From the NCBI RefSeq assembly GCF_047511655.1, contig NC_133390.1, forward strand, positions 127,339,583-127,403,582: a stretch of 64,000 nucleotides of DNA, read 5' to 3'. The notes under the pieces were generated by a model that saw only the letters and a list, made by a program, of their open reading frames with translations, searched no databases and had not been told where the DNA came from. Source of the DNA: Castor canadensis (lineage: Eukaryota; Chordata; Mammalia; Rodentia; Castoridae). This document shows, piece after piece, positions 46,823 through 59,163 of the stretch (position 1 is the first letter of the stretch; every line of letters starts with the position of its first letter). Made by a program: the position numbers and the translations under genes.

Positions 46823-48693
46823 CAAACCAAAGCAAAAAAGTCCCTGGGCTCTCTAACGTTCAACACTGTTGAGTTTCTATTGTGGCTGTCCCCTCCCCTG
46901 TTGCTTCAAAACTTCTGTCCTTTCTACAGATGAACCAGGCCCAGTGTGGGTGAGCGTTTGTGAAACTCAAGGTACTAGGTTCTACATCTGAGTCAAGATA
47001 CTGCAGAAGAACGTGTAGGTTGCTGAGAGCTTCATGAACTGCACTCATTTGGTAGAAGCAGGGGCAGAATGTCTAGCCAGAAGAAACCACGAGAAGTGAG
47101 CCCTCCAGGAGTTCACAGAGAGCTTGGGAAGGTTTTTAAGAAATCTTGGATTTTTCAAGAGAGAGGGCACTTGTGTCACACATGCCTGAAGGAAGGCTAG
47201 ACACACAGGAACTCCCCTGCCCACCTGTGAATGAGGCCACAGAAGCATTCATTCATCTGTCCAGGAAGCACTGACCAGTATGGGCTAGACATGCTGCACT
47301 GAGTACCATGAATACAAGGACAAAAATCATATGATACACGTCACGAAGGCTCTGTCAGTCAGTGGGAAGCCATATGTGGTGGCTAAGTGCAACAGGAAGG
47401 GCCAAAACCACCTGAAACTTGAGAGCTCTGTACGGATACACTCCTGGGGAACCCAGACATTGGTGGACAGCATGGACTTTCCTATCTGTCCTGTCTACTT
47501 CCTGTTCTGCCCCAAGGCTCACAGGATGCTTTGCCAACATAATCCTCCCCCATAGGTCTGAGCTTCTGACACGGGGCCCTGGATATTTGCATGTCTTTGC
47601 CCAAGACATGGAAATTACTCTTGTCATTTCTGTTATCATTAATTGTTGCTTTTGTGAGCACAGGACTACATAGTCCTTGGGGGACCCTTGGTGCAGTCCT
47701 GAAACCACAATAGTGTCAAACTTTATACATCCTGCTTTTTTCTATACCATCTGACAAAGTTTGTAAACGAGGCACTGTGAGAGATGAAACCAGTATTTAC
47801 TAATAAAATAGAACAATCCCGACAATAATACTATAATCAAAGTTATGTGCACGTGGTCGCTCTTTCAAAATCTCCATTTCCTGGATACTGAAACCACAGA
47901 AAGCAAAACCATGGATAAGGAGGGATGACTGTATACAGTACAGAAGCTCCACAGTGGCCATGTTCTGATGTGGTCAAGCTGACAGGGCAGTAATGGCAGA
48001 ACATGAGGAACAAGTGTCACCAGATGGGAAAATGCCATGAGGGCCACAGTTAGGATGAAGGGCTATAGGCTCCTTTTGGAGGAAGCATTGTCCCAAACCA
48101 GCTGATTCGCAGCACAGTCGGCCTGAAAGGGATGGGGTCGGGGGAGACAATTCCGCGTCCTTACAGACAGTAACAGCACTGAAATTAACAAACAGACTAA
48201 GTTTCAAGAGTCCAGGAGTGGAATAAGGTCTGGTGTTGCAGACTCCTGAATGGGACTCATACAAACAGGAATTTTATAACAGCCTGTCAAAAGCCCAAGT
48301 CTTGTGTCTTCCCTTTCTTTCAATGGATGAAAACCCAAAGCAAAATAATCTTTGGGACAATTCAGCAGAGAAGGGCAGCTCTATCTGATGGAGGCCTGGC
48401 TTGACTAGCAGAAATAAGATCCTATATGATCATCTGAGATGGCGAGAGCAGAGGGAAAGGGGGGAGAAAGGGTTTTTTCTCTGCGGCTATGAATCTCTGT
48501 CTCCTATCTCTGCCTGTGTCACACTCACTGGTAATTTGAGTCTCTTATGGCTCCATCGTGGACCTCAATAAAGCCAGTGCTCATTGTTTCAAGAAGGTGG
48601 ATACAGACTTTTCTGCCAGGGAGATTTTCTCTTAGGGCTAAAATGCATACAAAAGTCAGCAGGCACTTTATTCTTTAAGATTATCAACTTAGT

Positions 48694-48914
48694 CTTTTTG
48701 TTGTGTGTGTGTTGGGGGGTGAGACTGGGGTTTGAACTTGGCCTCACAAAGCAGGCTCTCTACAGCTTGAGCCATGCCTCTAGTCCATTTTCTCTAGTTA
48801 TTTTGGAGATGGGGTCTTGTGAACTTTGCCTGGGCTGGCCATGAAATGAGATCCTCCCAATCTGAGCCTCCCATGTAGCTATGATTACAGGCATGGGCCA
48901 CCAGCACCCGGCTC
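48694..48914 (-). mobile_element. Dimeric B1-like/ID-like SINE
   Basis: Reversed ID half ('gactggggtttgaacttggc', 'tctacagcttgagccatgcc') and B1 half ('gggtcttgtgaactttgcct', 'ggccaccagcacccggct'). Confidence 0.85.
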
Positions 48915-49479
48915 AACTTAGTAGTCTTTGAAGTAAAAACTGTTGACTTTGATGCTTGCTATTCAATATACATTTTCTATTTCATTAATTTATGCTTTTA
49001 TACATATTTCTTCTACATTCTTTGAGTTTCTTTTGCTGCTTTTGTCTTAAACTTCTTCCTAATAAACACATTTAAGGTTATGACTTTTTCCTCTAAACAC
49101 AGGTTTGGTTGTATCTCATAAGTTTCAATCTGCACACTTTCATTATTACTCAGTTCAAACTATATTCTAAAATCCTTCATATTACGCCATCAATAATTTC
49201 AGAATCTATTTCTTAGTTCCAAACATGGGAATATTTTGGATTTGATTTATAGCTTACTTGCACTGAATTCAGAATGTAGGTTCTGTTTTCAGTCCCGTGA
49301 AATTTACTGAGAATTGTTTTGTGACCCTAATGTAGGCAATTTTTCGTAAATGTTCCATGTCTGCTTGTAGAGGACACAGATGTGCAGTTCACGGTGAACT
49401 GTTAGATTAGGTTTTTAATCATTGGATCAATTATGCTAGCTAATGTTTTATCTTACTATTCTATTAAATCTTGAGGTTA

Positions 49480-49590
49480 GGCCAGGTATGAGGTGCACAT
49501 CTGTAATCCTAGTACTGTGGGAGACTGAGGCAGGAGGATCACAAGTTTGAAGCAAACCTGGGGTACACAGCAAGACCCTGTCTAAAAAAA
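49480..49590 (+). mobile_element. B1 SINE nested in old L1
   Basis: 'ggccaggtatgaggtgcaca', 'tgtaatcctagtactgtggg', 'ggcaggaggatcacaagttt', A-run end. Confidence 0.85.
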
Positions 49591-49767
49591 ATCTATCATG
49601 AGTTTGGATTTACCTATTCTTATACTTTTTCCATCATTATTTTAAGACCATGTTATTGGGTATAAACAAATAGAAAATATTTACATCTCCCTTGTATAAT
49701 AAAAATTACCATTATAAAGAGACTTTCTGTATCTCTTTTTGCAAAGCAAGTTTCTTAACTTTTTTTT

Positions 49768-49868
49768 GTTGTTTATTTTATGGGACTGGGGTTTGAACTT
49801 AGAGCTTCAGTCTTGTAAAGCAGGTATTCGAAAAACAGATGCCTCTTGAACCACACCTCCAGTCCACC
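49768..49868 (-). mobile_element. ID-like SINE nested in old L1
   Basis: 'gggactggggtttgaactta' to 'cttgaaccacacctccagtc', a reversed monomer with a small insertion. Confidence 0.75.
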
Positions 49869-50077
49869 TGTATCTCTTTTTGTCTTAAAAGATATTTTTG
49901 GCTATACCTAAACCATTTTAAAGGTATATACAATTCAGCAATATTAAATATATTTACATTGTACTTGCTGTATCCAACTTCTATAATGTCTTATAAAAAC
50001 ATTATGTTATAGTTCCCCATAATTTAAAATAAAAATTAAAGGATGGAAATTAAAAAAAAAAAAAAAGATATTTTTTG

Positions 50078-50158
50078 GAGGCTGGCCAAGTGGCTTAAGT
50101 GGTAGAACACTTGCCTAGCAAGTTTGAGGTCCTGAATTCAATCCTTGTGCAACCAAAT
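50078..50158 (+). mobile_element. ID-like SINE, sense, nested in old L1
   Basis: 'ggctggccaagtggcttaag', 'tggtagaacacttgcctagc', 'ttgaggtcctgaattcaatc'. Confidence 0.8.
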
Positions 50159-50344
50159 AAATAAGTAAATAAAGATATTTTGGTTGGTAATTCTGATTGA
50201 TACTGATAAAGTTATGCCATTTTCTTTTTGGTATGCATTTACATGATATATCTTTAACTTTTTACTTTAAATCTTTTAGTATCTTCACATCTTATAGTTT
50301 CCTGTGGAAATAACATAGTTGGGTTATTAAAGACTCATTCTTTT

Positions 50345-50440
50345 TTTTTCTTTCTTTCCTGCGGTTTCCTGGGGTTTGAACTTAGGATCTCATGATTGCT
50401 AGGCAGGCGCTCTACCACTTAAGCCATTCCACCAGCCCTA
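50345..50440 (-). mobile_element. ID-like SINE nested in old L1
   Basis: T-rich head, 'tcctggggtttgaacttagg' and 'ctctaccacttaagccattc'. Confidence 0.85.
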
Positions 50441-53223
50441 AAGACTCATTCTTGCAATCTTGGCCTTTCAATTATTATATTTAGTCATTTATATTAATTA
50501 ATTTCTGATATATTTCTGTGTGAATTTTATTTTTGTGGATTTCATTTGTACTACCTATTATGTTTCTTTTTCTCTAATTTCTTGGGGGAGTCTGTTTAGT
50601 TTTTAATATTAAAAGTTAAAATTAAAATTGATTTTACAGATATTACTGAAAAAAGCTCCAAAGACAACAAACAGCAAAAGTAGAGGCCTTTCACTCTATT
50701 TATATTATTCTTACCTTATACTTCTTGTTTTTGTGTATGCAATTCAGTCTTGTGAGGCCCACCATTATTATTACTGTGTCATTAGTTTAATATTTAATCA
50801 CACTTATGCATGGGTTTAGCATTCTTTGCTTTTCTTGGCATATACATACATACATACATGTAGGCCTTTCTTCTATAATCACTTTCTTTCTGTCTGACAT
50901 GCATGTTTGAATATACCTTTCAATGAGTCTCTGCCTATGTTTTTCAAAAAGAAAAATTCTTTATTTTGCCAACAATCTTGAGAGATAATTTCACTGGGTA
51001 CAGAATTGCATGTTATTCTCCTTCAGTACACTGACGGTGTCTTTCTATTATCTTTGGTCTTCAACTTCTCCTTTTGAGAAATCCCCAGTCTGTTGCCACA
51101 CTCTTGAAGGGAACCTTTATCCTGTGGCTGGTTTGAGATACATGTATTTGTTGTTGGTATTCACCTTGGTCTGAAATTTTTTAATTTATACACTTGGTAT
51201 TGCTTGGGCCTGTTAAATCTATGGTGTCTTTCAATGATTCTAGAAAACTGTCATCTTTTCTTTCTTCAAATGCTACCTTTATTTCATTCTATCTTCTCTT
51301 TCTGAAATTCAGATTAATATATAAATATATCATTTCTCTTTATCCCCCATGTCTTTAAATGATTCCCCTGTTTTCCTTTTTGTTGTTTTCTATGTTACAG
51401 TCTATGTAATTTCTTCTGAACTATACTTCATTATATTAATTCTCTCTTCTTTGGTATCTAAACAGCTCTCAAACCCATACAATGAGTTTCGAAATTTCCA
51501 AAAAATGCTATGTGGTTCTATTGCAAATCTGTGACATCTCCTTGTAGAGTTTCCTATTCTCTGAAGCTATTTCAATGTTGTCTTTCAATATTGTAGAAGC
51601 ACTTTTTAAAAAATAGGCAGCATAAATTTCAATATCCAAAGCCTGGGTGGGTCTGTTTATTATCCCTGCTTATGTTTCTGTTTCCATGTATGTGATTATA
51701 TTTGGCTGTGACTACTGTTTGACCTTGAAAATTATTTGTAGGGCTTTCCCAAGATTTAAAGTGAAAATGCCCTTTTTCCAAAGAAGATTTTGAGTTTGCT
51801 TTTGCTAGACACGGAGGCATACTGTCAGTTCTACGTAATGCTTTAACTAATTGCTTTAAGTTTACTGCACTATCCCAGTGATACAAATGTAGGTCATGAT
51901 AGTGCTATAGCCTGTGCTCAGATCCAGCAGGGACAGGCCAAGTTATTCCTGCTTTGCTTAGCAGGAAGGTACGGAGATGTTTTAGGACAATTTATCTTGA
52001 GTGGGATTGCTAGACACTGGTCTCTTTCCTACTCTCTTTGCTTCTTGGTTTTCATGCGTTGAGTAACTTCCTCTGCCATGTACTCCCACCATGATGAAAT
52101 GCCTTGCCATAGGCCCAAAAGCAATAGGGTCAACTGACTAAGGACTGAAATCTACAAAACTTGAGTCCAAACAAACCTTTCCTCTTACTGTAACCTTTCT
52201 TTGTTACAGTGACTGAAAGTTAACACATACAAGCAGCTGAGATTAAGATGACTTTGAAGAGTTCCGCTTAATGAAGGGGAATATAAATTCAGTTCATACC
52301 TTCTGTGTGGTAATCACATTCTACATATGTTACTCTTATAATTAACGTGGGTACTGAGTTTTTATACCAGAGTGAAGAGGTGGCTGTTGTAAAAGCAGTG
52401 CTCCATTTGAATACCTGAGATGGATGGCTCCTTCCTAGCTATTAAGAGAAAAAATTCTGGTGCCAGAGTGGAAAAAATATCAGAGAGCTATCTCAATCTT
52501 TCTTCTCCATCCTCCACCCTGTCCTCCTTTGTAATCAGAATTCTAACTCCTCTAGCCAGATTGGCTTCTGTGGAATCTGTAATGAGATAGAGTTGAATCT
52601 GCAGTGACTTCAGAAGAGGGCTTGGAAGAAGTATTCCTGCTATCGGCCAATAAGGAGATCACAGAAACTTTTAACAGAAAGAGAAGACTGTCTTTCTATG
52701 CAACAAATGTCTCCCATCTAGCTCTTCTTTCTAGTACACAGTAACTGAAAAAATCCCAAATAGTGGAAGGATTTGGCATTTTGGTTCCAAGTAATCACAA
52801 AACCATGACAGACCCATCAAGAGAACACTGGGTGAACCTTCCAGGTATACTGCAAACAAACTCTTCGAAGTGGTTTCTTGAGTAGTAACCATATTTGTTC
52901 TTTCAGCGCCATATGCATTGGAGTCTACTACTCATGACAGACAATGGACACATGAGCCCCGCCACCTACATGAAGGGTCAGGCTGTTCTCAGCATCTGAG
53001 GGCTTCAAGTCAGTGTCAACCTGCAGTGCTTCTCTGCACGAGCTCGTCCTAGAAACCTAACTGAGCACGACAGGAGATGCAGAAAAGACAACAGACGGAA
53101 GACCAAACATGCACAAAGCTGGGGCCAGGTAGGCTGGGTGCTCGGATGGAGACAAACAAGCACCCTTCCCCTCCAGTGAGTTTATTATATACAGTGGCAA
53201 CACGAGGCGGAGAGGCATTTCTT

Positions 53224-53248
53224 GGGGTGGGGGGGTGGGGGGGTGGTG
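53224..53248 (+). repeat. G-rich tract, possible G-quadruplex
   Basis: Runs of 4, 7, 7 and 2 G separated by single T residues. The two 7-G runs can each supply two triplets, so a four-tetrad-run structure is possible on the + strand. Intergenic; the function is unknown. Confidence 0.8.
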
Positions 53249-54789
53249 ACATTTTAATCCTTGGGAACAGGAGGAACCTGTGACAGCTTCTCTCCAAACA
53301 TAACCATTAAAGGAAAAACAGCTGTACTGCATCTTGCCCACTTCTGCAGCTGAGGCTGTGCCAATCCAAGCGTGCAATTTACTGGGCATAACTATATTTG
53401 CTCTCTTCTGCAGTTTGGGGCTGTGCCAAACTCAAACACGCAGCCTATTCAATACACCTGTTGGCTCCCAACATCTGCCCACTCTCCTGTCTCCTCTGGC
53501 TCACCACGAGGAAGGGCTCCCTCCAGAGAGAAACCAAGTCACCATTTGATTGCTCAACTCCAACTCCATGGAATGTTCCTCTGCCCACTATTTTCAGAGA
53601 AATTCGCTACTTGTAGAGATTTCCAGGTAAGTTCCTGAATGTCGAGGAGCTAATTAAAGCAGAAGAGAGGCTGGGCTGTAGAACCATGGCTTTTGTCTGG
53701 GATGGAGGCCTGGTCTTGTAAGCAATCCATTTTCTAGCAGGATTTTTCATTTCCTCACCTATGTCCCCCAGAGTCCCACACATTCACACACAAGACTCCT
53801 GAGTCATTCCCCAAAACCTGGCGCCACAGCTCAGACTAGACCTGACTGCCATGCCAGGAAAGGCTTGACTAAAATCTTCTGTGTTTTGTGTTTCATCAAA
53901 TGAGATAAAAACGTCTCTCCTTGCAGCCCAATCAACCAGGAAGTCTGCTTATGGGAAAACTGTGAAATTGGGGGTAACCCTCAAATTTGTATAAATCACA
54001 ATCTTCCCACCTCTCACTTTTCCTGAACTGAAAATTGGGTTGCAAACCACCCGCCCTATTTCTGCCAAAAGTTCATATAAAACTAAATGAGGCACCACAT
54101 GCAAAATAAAACATCAAAATCACTTTTCAAATGTCATTACTATCATTAAGCACCATCAACGTGTAAGACATGAACCTAGAAACTTCAGAGCACAGCATCC
54201 ATGTGAAAATAATATTTTAGGACACCGCAGTCTGGTAGGAGGCCACTCTGGGCCGTCTCTCCAGCCACCACTCTGTGCAGAGGCCGGCCTGACTGAGCCA
54301 CACAACCCTAACCCCGGAATCCCACTGTGTCTGGAAGACCACTGGGTCTTCTCTCTGTGAAGCGCTTCCCGCCCTTCCCACCTCATCTTTTTTCCTCTTC
54401 TCTTATTCTTCATCAGGCTTAGCTCCAGGACCTCGCCCTGACCAGCCCTGCTCCACCTGGAGCCTAAGACTGAACCCAGCATTCTAGTCTTGTTCCTGTC
54501 ACTGTGACCCCCACAATACTGCATCCATTTGCACATCTGAGTGCTCCCTGAGAGGCAAGAGATGTGGCCTACTTGTTAGCTTGGGGTTCAGATTAAGGGT
54601 TGAATGAACAGCTGTTGGGTAAATAAAAAAAAAAAACAAACTGACAGAGCACAGTGGCTGCTCAGGAGAGGCACCATGCTATTCAACTGAACATGGAGGA
54701 GATGGGAAGAGACGGTGTGTCCTGGGTGCCATTTCTCCCCTCCTTTTCCCTCAGGTTTCCAGATGGTTACTTCACTACTGTGGTAGAGG

Positions 54790-54985
54790 AATGTGATAGA
54801 CTCAAGCCAGCATTTAGTAAGCACCCGCTACAGACAAGTGTGTGCAGAGTGTTTCTGTGATTACCTCACTTAACTTTAAAAGCCCCTGAAGAGGACCCCA
54901 CTTAAGAGGAAATCGAGGCTTATCTGTGAGTCACTCCCCTGTGATCAAGCCGACGGTGAGAGAGTGGAAACAGGACTCCGGGGCT
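54790..54985 (+). mobile_element. MIR/L2-like fragment
   Basis: 'cagcatttagtaagcacccg' followed by 'gaagaggaccccacttaaga', 'cactcccctgtgatcaa' and 'gaaacaggactccggggctc' is typical ancient SINE/LINE wording. The boundaries are uncertain. Confidence 0.5.
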
Positions 54986-55653
54986 CTGCCCCAAAGCCTG
55001 TCCTGTTTCATTTTTATGGTATGGTGCTGATAGTTAGGGGTACAGGAGGATGGAAGCTTGTGGAAGTCTTCCTCACACACAGGGAAGTCCCTTGGGGTAC
55101 AAGAAGAGCAACTGTGGGATGGGGATTGTTCTAGAATCTTCACTGGGTGTTATAGATAGCCAGGAAGCAGCTGGGCATCCAGAGGGCTGGAGGGCAAGGG
55201 ACAGCCGAGCCCATGTTGCTTGGGCAGACAGAGGCAGGACCTGGAGCCACCTCGCTTGGGTCCTCTGGATGTTGACCTTTCTTCTGCCCATCAACCCACA
55301 CTGTCCAGACAGATCTGTCTGGGCAACCACAGTCCAGACAGATCCTTCATAGTGACTAAGAACTGATTTCAGAAAATGACTTTTTTCACAAAGGGGAGAA
55401 ACAAAGGCTAAACAAGATCACTTCCTATTTGTGTCCTTTGACAGAAGACACATTGCTTATGGGGAAACAATGGAAAAAAACCCAGTCTCAGATCAGTGCA
55501 CAACAATTTCATTTTGAATAAACTAGATTTACTGAGAAACAAAGATGGACAGACTGACAGAGAAAATCACTCAATGACCTGAGGGAGTGAAAGGGTGGGG
55601 GCCCCAGTTATTCTAAGTGTCCTCATAAAAGATGTTCTGAAATTGCATTGCAC

Positions 55654-55882
55654 TTTTTTGGGGGTGGGGGCTTGAACTCAGGGCCTTGTGCTTGCTAGGC
55701 AGGCTCTCTACCACTTGAGTCATTCCACCAACCCCCTTTTGTATGTTGGTTTTATAGCGGGTATTTTTTTTTTTTTTGAGATAGGGTCTTGCTTTTTGCC
55801 TGGGCTGGCCTTAAACTATAATTCTCCTGATCTCTGCCTCCTGAGTACCTAGGATTACAAATGTGAGTCACTGGCATCTGGC
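55654..55882 (-). mobile_element. Dimeric B1-like/ID-like SINE
   Basis: Reversed ID half ('gggcttgaactcagggcctt', 'taccacttgagtcattccac') and B1 half ('gcctgggctggccttaaact', 'gtgagtcactggcatctggc'). Confidence 0.9.
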
Positions 55883-55894
55883 CACTTGTCACTT

Positions 55895-56430
55895 CCTTAA
55901 AAAGTCAGACGTGACCACGCTGAGGACTGAATTGGAAGGTCCATGTCAGCATTATTCATAATTGTAAAAACTGGACATGATTCCAATGCTTGTCTACTGG
56001 CAAACAGGTAAACAAACATGGTGCATCCATAGAATGGAATAGTACACAGCAACGAAAATAAACCAACCATGAGCATGCTGACCTGGATGAACCTCAGTCA
56101 TATTATGCTACACGAAAGAAGACATATACAGATATGTTCTGGCCCCAGTTTATGGAATTTCTAACAAAGGCTAAACTACAGAGACAGAAGACAAAGCACA
56201 CATTGCCAGGTGTGGGGGTGGGAGTGAAGGCTGGCTGCAAACAGGCTTGAGAGAACTTTCTAGGGTGAAGCAGGGGCTCTAGCACTGGAGTGTGGTAATG
56301 GCTGCAGAGTTTAGCAGTGGAATTCTAGCTTAATGTGAATGTTAGGGTATGTAAGACCCACTCAAGACTTCTGTTAAAAGCACAATGTGCTACAGGTTAT
56401 GTAAATCTGGGCTGCATGTAACCAAGGGTG
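55895..56430 (+). mobile_element. L1 3' UTR fragment
   Basis: 'cagcattattcataattgta', 'ggtgcatccatagaatggaa', 'gacctggatgaacctcagtc' and 'tggaatttctaacaaaggct' follow L1M 3' UTR order. Non-coding. Confidence 0.85.
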
Positions 56431-56577
56431 GAAAGGACACAGTGTTCATCAGAAGGGTGAGGGAGAGTGTGGCAAAATTCTAAGATTGCCAGTGCTGCGT
56501 TGGGTTAGTGTGGGCCTGCACTGAGTACTGGGATATTACAAACAGTTCAAAGATAAACTTAACATAAAAGGTTCACA

Positions 56578-56787
56578 AGCCGGAAACCAGTGGCTCACGC
56601 CTGTAATCCTAGCTACTTAGGAGGCTGAGATCAGGAGGATCACAGTTCAAGGCCAGCACAGGGGAACAGTTCAGTAGATCCCATCTCCAAAATAATCAGA
56701 GCAAAAATGAACTGGAGATGTGGCTCAAGTGGTAGTGTCTGCTCTGTAAGTGCAAAGCCCTGAGTTCAAGTCCTGGTCCCACCAAAA
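56578..56787 (+). mobile_element. Dimeric B1-like/ID-like SINE
   Basis: Complete sense dimer: 'ggaaaccagtggctcacgcc', 'gaggctgagatcaggaggat', then 'ggagatgtggctcaagtggt' and 'gagttcaagtcctggtccca' with an A tail. Confidence 0.9.
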
Positions 56788-57169
56788 AAAAGAAAACGTT
56801 TACATAGCAAGGAATAACGTTCCTGCCCTTATTGTTTTCAGATAGCATCCATATACAGAATTAAATCTGAAATCAGTTTATGGATAGACAGATCTGAAAT
56901 AAGGCTATTCAGAGAAACCGGTAGTGCTGAAGACATGGATAACATTACAGAAAGCAAAAAAACCAGCTCACGAGGCAGCAGAGATTTGGGTGGGCTGAGT
57001 GGAGCCAAGTGTAACTACAAAGGATTAAGATTTTGCCTTCCAGAAACTTCCAGGGCAAGGGATGGCAGTTGGTGTAGAAGTGGGGAGGGAACCACTAAAG
57101 GATTCTGTTATAGTGATGAGTCAAATCGCTGACTTTGGAGGGAAACACCAATTTTGCTGTTTTAGAAAA

Positions 57170-57273
57170 AAAAAATTTTGAGACAGGGTCTTGCTACGTA
57201 GCCCAGGCTGGCCTTGAACTCAACATGGTTCTCTCAAGTACAGGGATTACAGGCATGCACCACTGCACATGGT
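57170..57273 (-). mobile_element. B1 SINE
   Basis: Reversed B1: 'gagacagggtcttgctacgt', 'ccaggctggccttgaactca', 'ggattacaggcatgcaccac'. Confidence 0.9.
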
Positions 57274-58244
57274 GCATGTCTCCCTCACTAAAGCTTTAAA
57301 TGTTTTCTTTGTGAAGTGGATTTACTGTTACCTCCCTCACAGTGTGGTTCTGACACTCTGGTGAGCAAATTTAAGGACGTGCTTGCTCTAGCAGGTGCTA
57401 CACCCCACTGGCCAGCCTTCTGAAGACTACGCTTGCCTCGATGGACGGGGATGTACAATTTACTGGTGGACATGCACTTTAAAATGCACCACCTTGCACT
57501 CCTGTCCAAGCTCACCAGTGTTTGGCCAGTCCTGGTGCACCACTGTTTTCAGTAACAGCAGTGGAAGAGGAATGAAAAGTGGTGTGGGTCCATGAAGCCC
57601 TCCTCCACCTGGGGCTATGCCACACACGGAGCCGAGCATCTGAGAAAAGATATACTTGGAGCCCCAACTCAGTTCTACTCTCAGCTTGTCTTGGCAGGAG
57701 TCTTAAGTGTCTGGCTGCATCCCAGTAGTTATTGTCTGTGAGAGGAAGGACACACGGCCGTGGAAACATAAACCCTTCCTCCTTTACAAAAACAACATAT
57801 TCCCTGCAAAGAACTTCCAACACAGGTTAGAGAAAGTGAGTAATTGTCCAAATACTTACTCCCCACCCCGCCCCGGCCATGCAGTCACCCTAACTATTCT
57901 GATGCTTCTCAGCCCCTCCTATGCAGAGCAGGTAGGGGCAGCATTGTTTGTACCAGAGGCAGACAGGCCATGTGCAGTCCCACCTCTGCCACTTCCCGCC
58001 CTGTGGTCTGGTAGATCTGGCAGAGCCTGCCCAGAGATCTGTGAGGGAACCACAGTCCACTCAGAACGGTGTGTAGTGTAGGACAAGCACTCAACAAAGG
58101 AGAGCTACTGCTGTGTGTCCAGACATGTGTATCCATGCAGGTGCATGTGCACACACGTGTGTACACTCATCTGTGGACACACAGGACATGTATACTGAGT
58201 GTGCAGAGATGTGTGATTCTAACAACTTAACACACAGTGGGTCA

Positions 58245-58400
58245 CATGGTGTACCATGAAAGCGTGTTCACATAAATACAGATCTGCCTCACCATTTTAA
58301 TGGCCAAATACTATTCGACTGTACAGATGGACCATACAATCTATACTTGACAGTTGTTGACCATTTGGGTTGTTTGTATAATCATTGGGAGTGACTGCAT
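58245..58400 (-). mobile_element. L1 3' UTR fragment, antisense
   Basis: 'aatggccaaatactattcga' and 'ttgttgaccatttgggttgt' are the reversed form of L1 3' UTR text ('...aacccaaatggtcaac...'). Confidence 0.6.
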
Positions 58401-58609
58401 TTATGGGTCACCTAGTATATATCATAGAAATTCAAAACCAAGTTCAATAAGGATCAGGAAAGTGGCAGTCCACTAGAACAAACCCATACTATTTTCTACC
58501 CCTTTGAACCTCAAGCCAGTGAGGTGGCTTATTCAGCCCACTCAAACCTGGTTATGATTTATGTCATACCATATCGTTTAATGCCGGCTTGCTCAACATT
58601 AAAAACAGG

Positions 58610-58893
58610 AACATCATTACTTCGGCACAGTTTTTATTTAGCAAAGATAACACGATTCTTCCTAGATGAAAGTCAAGGACCCTTTTCCAGCTTCCACCCC
58701 AACTCTGCAGGTCTGTCATCCCTGCTGTGCTGTCGCCTCCCTCACATACCCAGGGCGACCCGGGGTTGAGGAGTCAGGCACGGTAGGCCTGCAGAAAACC
58801 TCTGATGAAAATGCACACCCTAAACTGATTTTCCAGACTATCTACCTCTCCAGAAAGTGTTGGCCCGACAAGGGGGACCAAGAGTCTCAGCTG
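58610..58893 (-). other. GLB1: GLB1 3' UTR with polyadenylation signal
   Basis: On the - strand the stop is followed by about 280 bases without repeats. AATAAA lies at 58638-58633 on that strand, and a T/G-rich stretch follows. The cleavage site near 58612 is inferred. This would be a fairly short 3' UTR. Confidence 0.6.
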
Positions 58894-59163
58894 TCACATG
58901 CGGTTCAGCCATGTGTTCTGATTGAACAGGCCTAGGGGGTGATGGTGGCTAGACCCAGCTGCGCCGATTTCTGGCTTGTCCACCAGCTCCACAATGCATC
59001 GTTCCTGGCCCTGGTCACCACACTGTGCCTGCTCCAGTTCCAGCACTGTGATGTTGTTTGGAGCTGAGGTCGTCAGGATGTGCTGTGGCACAAACAAGGT
59101 CTTCTGGGGACCCCGTGCTGGCCAATAGCGGCCAAGGTTAAAGCCATTAATCCACACTTGGCC
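58894..59163 (-). CDS. GLB1: GLB1 last coding exon (beta-galactosidase C-terminal domain)
   Basis: Read on the - strand, CTCTCTCCAG ends at 59164 and the exon opens in frame with [20 protein letters not shown], a signature of family 35 beta-galactosidases. It runs 89 residues to TGA at 58896-58894. The enzyme removes terminal beta-galactose from GM1 ganglioside, keratan sulfate and glycoproteins in lysosomes; the catalytic glutamates are in exons outside the window. By human numbering the exon starts at Gly579, and codon 59130-59128 is Arg590, a residue mutated in GM1 gangliosidosis. Both this Arg and the next Tyr591 are conserved. After VDKPEIG the tail is unlike human and about ten residues shorter. 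GQ...PNNITVLEL contains a sequon (N-I-T) not present in the human sequence as I recall it. Confidence 0.95.
   Translation of the reverse strand, partial: GQVWINGFNLGRYWPARGPQKTLFVPQHILTTSAPNNITVLELEQAQCGDQGQERCIVELVDKPEIGAAGSSHHHPLGLFNQNTWLNRM

Larger units (their letters stand above)
48950..51660 (-). mobile_element. Old L1 fragment, antisense, interrupted by SINEs
   Basis: Long AT-rich text has old L1M antisense wording: 'aaacttcttcctaataaaca', 'gaggacacagatgtgcagtt', 'tttatttctttcctgcgg' aside as a SINE, 'gagagataatttcactgggt', 'gaaatccccagtctgttgcc', 'gattctagaaaactgtcatc'. It is broken by a B1 (49480-49590), an ID (49768-49868), a sense ID (50078-50158) and an ID (50345-50440). No intact frame. 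The call rests on wording recalled from old L1 elements. Confidence 0.6.
36111..58609. other. CCR4-GLB1 intergenic region
   Basis: About 22.5 kb between the ends of two convergent genes. No protein gene or RNA gene could be supported. Apart from the listed repeats, I see no recognisable feature in 37270-39815, 42232-42930 (except the motif cluster at 42.6 kb), 44840-45545, 46850-48690, 51660-54790, 55000-55650 and 56800-58240. These are ordinary unique or unrecognisably old sequence. Confidence 0.8.
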
